Source: Ascaphus truei (lineage: Eukaryota; Chordata; Amphibia; Anura; Ascaphidae). Taken from it: a DNA stretch of 64,000 nucleotides. The stretch is taken from positions 295,419,752 through 295,483,751 of the forward strand of contig CM071567.1 of the NCBI GenBank assembly GCA_036426205.1, given 5' to 3'. The translations under genes were made by a program, and so were the position numbers. This document shows, piece by piece, positions 54,165-64,000 of this stretch (position 1 is the stretch's first letter; each line of letters opens with the position of its first letter). Under the pieces are notes generated by a model. The model saw only the letters and a list, made by a program, of their open reading frames with translations. It made no database searches and was not told the origin of the DNA.

Positions 54165-54900
54165 CATGGCTGGGTCAGCTACCTTTCTGCCTTCCCTGTC
54201 ATGTAAGTTCTAGTAAGATCCAGACAGTGACAGGCTATCCTGTGGGGTTTTCCCCGTTCCTGCAGCCTCTGTGAGTGGCATAAGTGGAGATGACATGGGA
54301 GTCTGTGTCTGTCCAATAAGGATGCAGATCATGTGCCCTCCCCTTTTGCACCAAAGTGGAGGTGTCCTAAATTATAGAGATGAACCCAGCCCTCACAGGG
54401 TGGGGTTCACGCATTCCCTCTTCCTCCTTGAGGGATGAGGATGTAATCCAAGTCTCCTCCCGGCTGGGTGGAAGACATGCTCGGTCCCTCATAGGCTGGG
54501 TGCATTCCACTACTCTAGTGAGGCCTCATCATTACAGCAGGCCTGTACCATCCAGGAGCCTGGAAGCTATCCTGACAACTGATTGCAGTCACTGTACGAA
54601 CATCAGCAGTGGCTGCAGAATAAAGACCATCCTTTTTTTATATATCTGGCTGAGTCGCAATCTATTGGACACATGCATGGGGATAAAAGACTGTCATGGT
54701 GGGGATTGCCTTCATTTCTACTGGAGCCCAATATGGCTGGATGCGCTGGCACCAAGAAAGAACATCATGTATCACCATGAGTCTGTCCTGTTTCCCCATG
54801 TCATCGCGGAACACTCAGCATCTCCTGAGCCAAACAGGTACCAAGCACCACACAGGACTGTAGCCAGGGTATATCTCCTAGGCGGGGGGAAGCAGTGCTA
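54165..54900 (+). mobile_element. LTR copy F with primer-binding-site-like core and leader
   Basis: Plus orientation. AATAAA lies at about 54619, then TGGATGCGCTGGCACCAAG (PBS core with one change) at about 54737-54756. A leader or early gag region follows, with GTCCTGTTTCCCCATGTCAT and CAGCATCTCCTGAGCCAAAC, matching copy G in inverted orientation. The open frame of 193 codons across it is not retained in copy G. Confidence 0.65.
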
Positions 54901-56667
54901 TAAGTATCTCTGTTCTAAATCCCAAATATGTGGCAGAAACATTGGGTGCATTTTTATATAATGGAGGGAGCATCACATTTCTCTCCAGGTGTGAACGATA
55001 CCTGCAGATATTCGGTATTAATAAATATGCCCACATTTGTTATGTGTCTGAAATCATTAATCTAATCACTCCTCATGCAACAACAGCATGCCCTAGGATA
55101 ATTCCCGGCTCTATATGATGCATTTGTCTGTGAACAAATATATAATTGCTTGGTTTTATCCAGAAGCTTTTCTGCTACAGTACATCTTCTGACCACTGCA
55201 TAACCATCTTTACGTGACATAGAATTTAAGTCCAATATGGTACAGTATGACTAAGCCCCACGTTAAACCGAGAAACATAGATTTTGGTAACAGATAAGAA
55301 CTACCCTGCCCATTTTCTGCCCATTTTCCTATCAGCTGTAAAACCTCAGACCCGATTTAATCCTTGAGCATGTGTGAATTCTCTTACTGTATTAGCCTCT
55401 ACCACGACTACTGGCAGTGACCCTTAAACATGGATTCAGTCGTATACTGAATATGAGCTAGAACCATTTCTTTTTTTTCTCCTGTAGTTCTCATTTTGTT
55501 GTTGACTGATGGAATAAACATAGAATTTGGATGGGCCAGCTAGCGTAAAAAGTTACAAGGACGGACAGTTGTTGTTGTTTATTCCACAATTTATGCTATT
55601 ATTTCAAGTGAAAAAAAACAAACGTTAAATATGAGTGAATGCATCTTGAAGAAATGAGGGGCCATTTCCTCTACCCTTAGAAGAACGTATAGATTACATA
55701 GTGAAATTGCTAATTATTACACATACTGTAAGAGTAGGGTTGGGCAAATACAGTATATAGAAACCCTTCGGCAGATCTCAATACAAATCTGTTGGCACCT
55801 GTTCTCTGGAGCTCAATGTCACAAATATATTGTAGAAACTTGGACGGATAGGCATTCCAGACCTACTGTAACTTTGAACCTGCAAGAAATGTTAACACTT
55901 GTTTATCTGCTTTTAAAGTAGACCTCTGTGGTCTTGAAAAATCAGTTACCACAGCGATATTTATGTATAATTCTGTGTTAGTCAATTAAAATAATCTTCA
56001 GCTATAATGATATGCATGCTGAGTTAAATTTACTCTGTGGGAATCAAAGACTTAGCTTATTGTTTGAAGAAATAAAGTCACAGAGTTTGTTTAAGAAAGC
56101 ACAATGTATTGAGCTAATTTGCCATAAAGGGCTCTCTTGACATAAATAAATAAAATCATAATATAACATATCATTAGCATTCAAGGTATGTATGTTGAAT
56201 CACAATAGTTAATTATGCTCATTATTTTATTTTCTATACTCAACTTACCTAAATCACACCAGTCTCCAGGAATTCCTCCAATCCGTCAAAATGCTGTAGC
56301 CAATAGCAAAATCCCATAGCAATGATCAATCTACCCCGTCACTTCTTTTGCTTCTCTCTTCAGAGCTTCTGTACTGTGTTATTGTGGTGCCACCACTGCA
56401 GCATCGTAAACATGGGTCATCTCTGTTGACCTCTCGCATGGGTAGTTTGCAGTTCTGGTCACTGAATTTGGAGACAGTTTTGCAGTTATAGCACAGAGCA
56501 TGCAAAAAAATATTTTTGCCATAGCCATATGAAAATTCTTGAAATAAATTAATTGTGATATGATTCTGCAACAGGTCTTAGAACATGAGATTGGAAAGAC
56601 ATTAAAACACTCAGTATTGTTGGTGTATAAGAGGATATTGATGATCTCTAAAACAGGGAAACGTTAT
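54901..56667. other. Unassigned AT-rich sequence
   Basis: About 1.75 kb with no recognised feature. Confidence 0.5.
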
Positions 56668-56770
56668 ACTAGAAGTGGCCAACTCTGGTCACCAACAAAT
56701 CAGGTTTTATGGATATTCCTGCTTTAGCACAGGTGGCTCAGTCAATGGCTAAGCCACTGATTGAGCCAAT
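56668..56770. mobile_element. Half copy of the palindromic hAT MITE
   Basis: 'gtggccaactctggtcaccaacaa' start and 'cctgctttagcacaggtggc' arm. It stops near the palindrome centre. Confidence 0.75.
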
Positions 56771-56852
56771 GTTGAAATGTTAACTATCTTGGAGGTTCAA
56801 ATTGAGCCCCCCCAGAGCTCTGTGTAGTCTAAATGTTACCATGGTCCTAGAG

Positions 56853-57014
56853 CAGGGTGGCTAACTCCAGTCCTCAAGGGCCACCAGCAGGTCAGGTTTT
56901 AAGGATATATCTGCTTCAGCACAGGTGGCTCAATTAGTGGCTCAGTCAAAGACTGTGTTATCCATAATACCTGGTCTATTGGTTGCCCTTGAGGACTGAC
57001 ATTGGCCACCCCTG
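56853..57014. mobile_element. Palindromic hAT MITE
   Basis: CAGGGTGGCTAACTCCAGTC at the left and its counterpart 'ttggccacccctg' at the right; part of the right arm is deleted. Confidence 0.85.
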
Positions 57015-59689
57015 AGTTAGACAAATAGGAACATATAGTTACATATACATAGGGCAATATTATCTCTCAGAAAGTGAGATGTGTATGTACAGGTGCTTTT
57101 CTTCAATGAAGATGCTTTATTGAAAACAGAAGGCAAAATGAGATGTTAAGCTAAGGATGAACCTCATTTCCGTGGAGTTGTGAAATTAAAGACTCAAATA
57201 GAAAAACCAGCACACAGAAATAATCTATTTCAATTGTCAACCCAGCTAATCTGAAGAGTTTTTTGATCGGATGAATTCAGATTCCTAAATTAGTGTGAAA
57301 AGTCATTTCAGAAAGGTGAACCGTAGTGTCAATGTATGAAAGTATGTCCCACTTAGTGGAGTATTTGGGGTATAGTGACATGGAGAATGAGTAGACCATA
57401 GGACAAGAACAATGCGGTGCAATGCAAAGTTGTTTGATGTCTCTGTATTTGAGTTTATTACTATACATAGCTAAAAGGGAAAAATAGAATATGCACTCAA
57501 AAGATATCCAGTTTGGAGAAAATATAGACAACAAGACCTCATCTGGGTCTGGTTGGTGCTAGGACCTTATGCTGCCACCGCTATGCATAGATAATCAGTA
57601 TAATAATAAAGCAAAAATGGATCAACACTCTACAGCCTGAGGAAATGGCCACGGGCCCAGACATGTTGCATTGTGTGAATACATATGTTTAAACTATGTT
57701 ATCCTGTGAGACTCTTTTGAGTTATTGTATACTTTTTACTTTATACCCTGTGAGGGTCACACATTAAAATAGCAGATTTTCTGCTGCTTTGCAAAATCGC
57801 TTGGTCTACATGGCATTTTTATTGATTATTCTTGATTTTTTGGAGTGCTGATCCATTTGAACCTGACTATTTTACTGTATATAGCTAACATTTGAAATGT
57901 ATACAAATTATTTAAACAGGGGTACATCGAGGTGAAAATTTCAGGACCTTGATACACAGTCATCTCTGTTTGGGCTTTAACAATTCTATTGGGTCTGTTT
58001 CAAGAAGTAGCTGGGTTATTACTGAGTTAGTATGACAAATATTTAAAAAAACATACAGTTTAAGGAGTCATTCCTTTTACAAAAACAGAATAGATCCTGT
58101 AAAATATCTTTGCAACTACTTGTTAAAATGTTAAAAATGTGTTTCTTGTGTACTTTGAATATTTAGTGTGACCAGTCTAATTTGTGTGCTGGCTGAGATT
58201 CAGATGGAGATCTTCCACTCGAAAGGCATTGCTATTACCACAAGGCCATTTCTCCTACTCCAAGGTCACTTTTACTGAACACACCCTATCTATATGGCAC
58301 ATAATTTTGTGATAGGAGAGAACATAGGGGCATGAACATTCCTGACATGACAAACTCAAAGGGCTTTCGCTTCACTGCCACAGAATGACCCAGGTTGCAT
58401 ATTATGGGCAAACTATTTATAACAGTGAGTACGATAAGACTAAACATGGGCATTGAGAATATTTATATCTTCAGTGATTAAATATATACGTCAAGATTTG
58501 GTATACGGATTATTACTCTCCAAGACAAAGTTATTGTATACATCTATCTGCATTCTGAAAAATAGCTATCAAAAAGCGAGAGAAAAAAAACAAAAGACAG
58601 GGATTTTGCCTCTAAAATTTGTAATTTATTTATTGCTGTCTACATATAATTTTTAATTCCAGTAAACTGTTAAAAAAAAAATTCAAGGTGCTCCATACAG
58701 TAGGTTCCTAGTGTACTAAAGTGGAGTGCAATGTCCATTGCTTATCTCAGAAATGCCTAAATAAGAATGAGAAAAATGTCACTCTTTAGTTACACCCATA
58801 CTCGATTTTTAGAATAATAAAAACTGGCCAGTGGTTTTTAGCTGCTCGTTTAATTATTGCATGGATGGGAAATTGAAGTGCAGCTGAGTTTTAAATCCGT
58901 TTTCAAACAAAATGAAAAAATGCTAACAAAGTACTTTTGATATTTTTTGAGCTCAAGCACAAATCTTTAGAATTTCTTCATAAACAAAGATTCATGAGAA
59001 AAGGAAACAGCTGGAGATATACCTCCATGCCTCCCTTGGGGCTGCTTCACAGTCATCTCTCTTGTATGCAGTTTTAGTTTAATAAACTGCTAAAAATACA
59101 ATGATGAAATACCATTTTTTTTTTATTTGAAACTACTTATAGGATCTGCTGAAAATGTGCTTTATGTTGGAAAATAATACGCTGATGCTAAGCAGGGATA
59201 TCCTCAAAATGTGAAAAAGTCGGTTCGGTTAAATAATATAGAAATGGAGAATTATCTATGCGACCGTGATGTTAACCCTACTAGCGCTAAACGGGTGAGA
59301 AATGCATTGGAAAAGCAATGATGTACACACTTTAAAGTCCTGAAGTGGTAAAAAAAAAATTTTTTAAAAATAAGGTACCAGTTACTCTATTTATTTGCAT
59401 GTGCATTTAGTCAATGTTAAGTCAATACTACTGATGAAGTAATTTGGTGCAATCTTATCAGTAGGAAATTAAATATATTAGAAGGTAATCTCTAGGCCCA
59501 AGAAAAAGGCTGTAAAGGAAACTCTGTTTAAGCATAGTGTTGTTTGAAGATGAAACATTTTAGAAAAACATTGTTTGTCATATGTCATTTATTAAGATGC
59601 CTAGGATACATACTGTAGTAATAGTTTCCCACACGGTACTTTTCTCAGAGCAGCTTTGTTGTACTGTAGTTGATTTGGTTAAAGCTGAT
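57015..59689. other. Unassigned AT-rich sequence
   Basis: About 2.7 kb. Small open frames are short and repeat-free. A 20-bp scrap of the palindromic MITE ('agcagggatatcctcaaaa') lies near 59192. Confidence 0.5.
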
Positions 59690-60600
59690 TTATGTGTTGC
59701 ACTGCCTCCAATTGTAGCACTGCTTCCCCCCCTGGGAGATTTATCCTGGCTTCAGTCCTGTATGGTTCTCGGTACCTGTTTGGCTCAGGAGATGCTGTGA
59801 GTTCCGTGATGACATGGGGAAACAGGACAGTCTCATGGTAATCCTGGATGTTCTTTCTTGGTGCCAGCGCCTCCAGCCATAGTGGGTGCCATGAATTTTA
59901 TTCATACAAACCGGAGCTTTATTTACTGCCGTAGATAAGTGCTTAGTCTCAGCATACACTTTGCAATCTGTCTTTACTCTCTCCACTGTTTGTACCATTT
60001 GTTTTCTCTTTGCTAGCTGTCCCATCTTGGCCCGCTATGGAGGCTTTGTTAATTCTGTGTTACTTAACTGATTCTTTTCCTGGCTATTGTCTATAGTGCT
60101 TCAAACACTGGGGAGCACTTCAGGGAATTACTCCCTCTCCTCTCATACTGTTCCCAGTAGCCCAGTCTCGGGTACTGAATGCAACCTTGTGACCTTCTTG
60201 GTTAGAGTTGGCTATGCCTTGGGGTTATACTTCGCTGAACCCCATGTGGACATAGACTTCCTGTATGTGAGCCAGTAGAGTAGGGAGCCATCTCTATGGA
60301 CAGTAGCTGTTGAGGGCACTGTCCCTAACTAAAAAACAAGAAAGGGTATGCCTTCCCTAGTATAGAATCACTTAGACATGAACTTATTTGCACTATACAC
60401 GTTGAGGCCCCTCCACAGAACTCCTCCAGGGACCTGACTTCTAGAACCTTCCCTCTCACTATATATATCCTCCTGTGACATCAATGTCACCAGGCAAAAC
60501 AGGGAGAGGCTTACTCTGCGTGGGCCCACACAGCTGACCCCTTAAGGCCGTAGCAACCCCAAGGGGGTTTACACTTGTTCCAGTTTTGCAGCCGGGAGAC
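59690..60600 (-). mobile_element. LTR copy G with primer-binding site and leader
   Basis: Minus orientation. AATAAA at about 59910-59916, PBS-like TGGAGGCGCTGGCACCAAG at about 59860-59878, and a leader region matching copy F (59740-59860). Right boundary approximate. Confidence 0.65.
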
Positions 60601-61724
60601 TTTAATACATATTACATACACCCTAAAAACCTTAGTTTTGTTTTAGTTAGTGATTCAATCCTGACAGGTGTGTGATGCTGAATTGTGCGGTGCTCAACTA
60701 TTTAGCAATAACAACCAGCAAGGGGGTGTTTTCAGGCAAAGAAGAAGAGAGTGAGGGGCAAGGTGTTGTGGCCAGCAGTTGCCATTTTTGTTAGAAAGTT
60801 TCTTGTTTTAGTACATATTCACCCCAAACCCCCCCCCCCCCAAAGAATAAAAATGTTAGATGCTTCGATATTCACAGGTGTACTCTGCATTGCGCTGCTG
60901 TGAGGTCATCATTAAGTGCATAGAACATACAGTTTGGAGAGATTGTTTCTGAGAAGCAGTGTCCTTTAAACTCATGCAGATGATGTAAGGAGCGCACGAT
61001 CCGGTAGGAGCAAAGGGAGGACCCAGGTAACAAAAGTATACATTTATTGAGTCATCAAGACATTAAAATCCAACACGTTTCGAACGTGTTAGTGTTCTTT
61101 ATCAAGGATCATAATAATTGTTGGCTTTATTACTTACACATTTGATTAATTCTGACGTTATTTTCCTTGGATGGTGGTTTTTGGTCTTATTGAACTTTAT
61201 ACCTGTCATTTGAGCGCTCCTAAACCCGTATCCTTTATACTCATATTAGCACATTATAGAGAAGATTAATTTGATGATACATTTGATAATAGTGGTGATC
61301 AGGATGATTAAAATGGTTCATATGCTAAATGTGGACAAGTGTTGTTATTCATTAAATTGCGATAGTGTTGACCCGTGCACTATCACAGAAACTCCCATTG
61401 AAGTCAATAGTGTGATCAAAATTTGATAAATAATCCCTTTATGTATGGAAATTTCCCGGGTGCCTAAAACTCTGTGCCTGACGCCCAGTGTTTTGCAGGG
61501 CTGACCCGTCAGCTGCGCCCAATCATTGTTCACTATTACAACATTAAATCGGTATCGTATGGGGTGAGACTGGTAGAGGGGTGAATGACAGGTCAGTACC
61601 GCACACCTTAGTGTGGAGTGTGGCAGGGGAGAGCAGAGAGCGGGCGGCAGAGGTTAGGGGAGGGAGGCAGAGAGCTGCCGTCCCTTCTCCTCATGAGGAT
61701 AGTGTGAGTGGTTGGAGTTACTGT
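60601..61724. other. Unassigned sequence
   Basis: Contains 'aacacgtttcgaacgtgtt' (61070-61090), a short inverted motif. Otherwise nothing recognised. Confidence 0.5.
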
Positions 61725-62150
61725 GTGCCATGTGTGTGTGTCTGTCAGTGTATGTGTGTGTCTGTGAGTGTGTGTCAGTGTCCGATAGTGTGTGTGTCAG
61801 TGTCTGTGTGTGTGTGTCAGTTTCTGACAGTGTTTGTGTCAGTGTCTGTGAGTGTGTGTATGTCAGTGTCTGTTAGTGTGTGTCAGTGTCTGAGAGCGTG
61901 TGTGTGTGTTCGGTGAGTGTAAATCAGTGTTTGTCTGTGAGTGTGTCTGTTAATGTCTGTTAATGTGTGTCAGTGTCTGAGTGTGTGTCAGTGTCTGTCC
62001 GTGTCTGTGAGTGTGTTTGTGTGTCTGTGAGCATATGTTAAGGTCTGTGTGTGTGTCTGTGAGTGTGTGTCAGTGTCTGAGAGAGAGTGTGTGTGTCAGT
62101 GTCTGAGTGTGTCTGTGAGTGTATCAGTGTGTGTCACAAATACAGACTGG
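61725..62150. repeat. GT-rich minisatellite
   Basis: Variable units of 'gtgtctgtgagtgtgtgtca' type repeat about twenty times. Open frames rich in Cys, Val and Ser across it are artefacts. Confidence 0.92.
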
Positions 62151-62269
62151 CACACACACTGACATACAGAGCCACCAACAGAAGGGGCGACTTATTAAGA
62201 GCCAAAGTTCAGCTTGGGTTTGGGTGGGAGACAGGAACACAATAGCCATGCGATACCCCTCACCCCGTA

Positions 62270-62353
62270 CTTTATTTATTTAGAAAAATGTTTAACCAGG
62301 AAGTCATACATTGAGAGTTACCTCTCATTTTCAAGTGTGCCATGGGCACAGAG
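62270..62353 (-). mobile_element. LINE 3' tail fragment (same family as 20678-21236)
   Basis: Only the terminal 3' UTR remains, read on plus as 'tttatttatttag', 'aaccaggaagtcatacattg' and 'cctctcattttcaa'. Confidence 0.78.
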
Positions 62354-64000
62354 TACTCCTGCAGCTCAACAAAGTTTTGGCTCCTAAAACTTCTAGCTGG
62401 CTCCTATGGGTTTAAACTTTTTGTCCACCCCTGAGCCCCTTAATATGTTTACTTACACATCCATGTTCATTTATTTCAATGTTTTATTAGCTGTATTGGC
62501 CCTAGAAAAGGGCATGATTATTGTTGCTTGTGATGCTTTTTAAAGAACCAACAAGACAGGTCTTCATAGATTAAATGTTTGTTCTTCAGAAACAGAGAAC
62601 TGTGAGCTTTCCAAAAGCTCTGTGTACTCATCATCTCATCTATAAAGAACTCACTAATTGGTCTATTTAAAGTATCACAACCTACAAGATGTACTTTTAG
62701 GAAATCATATTAGCAAACAGTTCCTCTCACATACAGTATTTTGGTAACGGAGATAAAGGGTTTCAGGTCCCTGACAAGCGCAGATGACTTAAAAAATGAT
62801 TGGTCATAAGGTTGAGTGCTAGACATATGTTGTTTTCTTTGTTGGTCTTCTACAGCTGGGCTTCAAGCTGGGACAGACATACAATTCAGAAACATTTGTT
62901 GGTTGAGTGATTGCTTGAACTTGGTTGAATTAAACTACTTCGAAATCTACAATAAAGGGTTGTACTCTATGTAGTAGTTTAAGACAAACACAAACAGACC
63001 TCATCAACCTGTTGTGGCAAAAAACGTAACACATGAATGGCGTTAGATATTGTTAACCCTTTTTAACACTGTGGACAGTAATCTATTACATATAGTTCAT
63101 ACTGCTAGCAGCTCTAAGTATTCAGAAGGATTTTAACCAGGGTTAAATAGTAGAAAATAAGACACATTTTGCAGTATTTACCGATTTAATGATTTAAGGA
63201 AAAAAATTGTAATTATTTCTAGCAGTGAAAGAGTAAATCCTCTATCACCAATATTTTAACTACTACCTGATATAACGTTAGACATTGGTTACAATTTACT
63301 TAGAAAGTTATCCTTAAACTTGGAAGTGGGGCTTGCAGGTTACAATTGTTTTAGATCATATATACCAGATCCCCCAGCCATCTTCAAATAACAGACAAGT
63401 ACTAGCATTGTAAAGTCAGCTTGGAAGGTTGGAGAACTGGCATTGCACTGGGTACTTGTCAATCTTGTTTTCTCCACCCCATTCATAAGGTAATGAGATT
63501 TACTAACATTCTCTGCCTGTCAAACACAATCCAGGTAAAGGTACTGGAAAGATTGAGAGATGCAACAGAGATAAGGGCAGTCGCAGTGTACACTGTAGTT
63601 TGAAATGATCAGTCACCGGTCACTGACATACCATTGTCATTAGTTCAATTAGGCACAGTGCTAGGTACTGTTCTCTTCCAGTCCTGAGTGCTGCAGAGTG
63701 TGTCTTTCTGCAGACAAAAATGTTCAGGTTAAAAATGCATGTGAATATAAAGGGGAGTGCAATATGTTGCCACTGGGTGCGTTGGTTTAATCTGTTAAAT
63801 TCTTGTTAAATCTATATCTTATCTGTTTAGCTGATTGTGTAATGTGTCATATGACCCCCATGTGTGTATTGCAAAAATATATGTGCTACACAAAAGTACA
63901 CGGTTGCAGATATTACATGTACCAAGTTTCACGCTGCGTCCCATTTTCCAAAAGTATCGCTGATGGCATTTACAAAGTTCAGTTTCTCTTATGTGAACAT
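62354..64000. other. Unassigned AT-rich sequence
   Basis: No recognised gene or repeat to the window end. Confidence 0.5.

Noticed and set aside
54380..54961. 193-codon plus-strand open frame
   Set aside because: It runs across LTR, PBS core and leader of copy F and is not kept in copy G.
61581..61916. Cys/Val/Ser-rich 111-codon frame
   Set aside because: It is produced by the GT-rich minisatellite.
1..64000. Host protein-coding gene
   Set aside because: No exon resembling a vertebrate host protein was found in any frame; all recognisable proteins belong to transposable elements.

Overview
The window looks like non-genic vertebrate DNA, most likely from an amphibian (a frog is my first guess; this is an inference from repeat content, not a species call). 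It is AT-rich and intron-poor in signals. I could not recognise any host protein-coding exon, and it is packed with vertebrate-type transposable elements: L2 and CR1 LINEs, a tRNA-derived SINE, Tc1/mariner, Tigger-like, hAT and PIF/Harbinger MITEs, and Ty3/gypsy-type LTR elements.

Layout. 0-3.2 kb: microsatellites, a Tigger-like element filled with CA-rich minisatellite, and an LTR. 3.7-7.5 kb: an old L2 LINE broken by a hAT MITE, a younger 5'-truncated L2 tail and a GC-rich insertion. 7.9-9.1 kb: an interspersed repeat and a perfect 73-bp hairpin. 10.3-12.3 kb: a full-length Tc1 element with a dead DD34E transposase, abutting a palindromic MITE. 13-20 kb: a cluster of minus-strand LTR pieces around one intact 542-codon reading frame. 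20.5-27 kb: Tigger-like elements with LINE tails inside or beside them, and a minus-strand Ty3/gypsy gag-pol frame of 1,122 codons that breaks off after the RT domain. 27-33 kb: MITEs, LINE tails and a 20-bp tandem repeat. 33-37.8 kb: a large nested-palindrome element. 38-48.5 kb: hAT MITEs, an L2 fragment, a SINE, and a CR1 lying inside a terminal-inverted-repeat element. 49.8-53.3 kb: a 29-bp minisatellite split into blocks by PIF/Harbinger-type MITEs. 54-60.6 kb: two inverted copies of a second LTR family. The remainder is unassigned AT-rich sequence.

Most noteworthy parts. (1) The 33.3-37.5 kb element has two arms of about 1.2 kb in inverted orientation around a roughly 670-bp centre. The centre carries CRE and CCAAT motifs and a small transmembrane ORF. 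Each arm holds the same 63-nt, phase-0, exon-like segment with splice signals, so the structure resembles a symmetrical divergent transcription unit. (2) The ORF at 13608-15236 shares its N-terminal domain with the neighbouring gypsy/PNMA-like Gag, then switches to an unrelated Cys-cluster region; it looks like a non-autonomous LTR element with its own protein. (3) The 29-bp minisatellite appears to have acted as a repeated landing site for TTA/TAA-targeting MITEs. (4) Three LTRs share a housekeeping-like promoter module (CCAAT, ZNF143/THAP11-like, YY1-like, NRF1-like sites).

Limits: all family names come from reading motifs, TIRs and target-site duplications by eye. Boundaries marked approximate could move by tens of bases, and percent identities were not computed.
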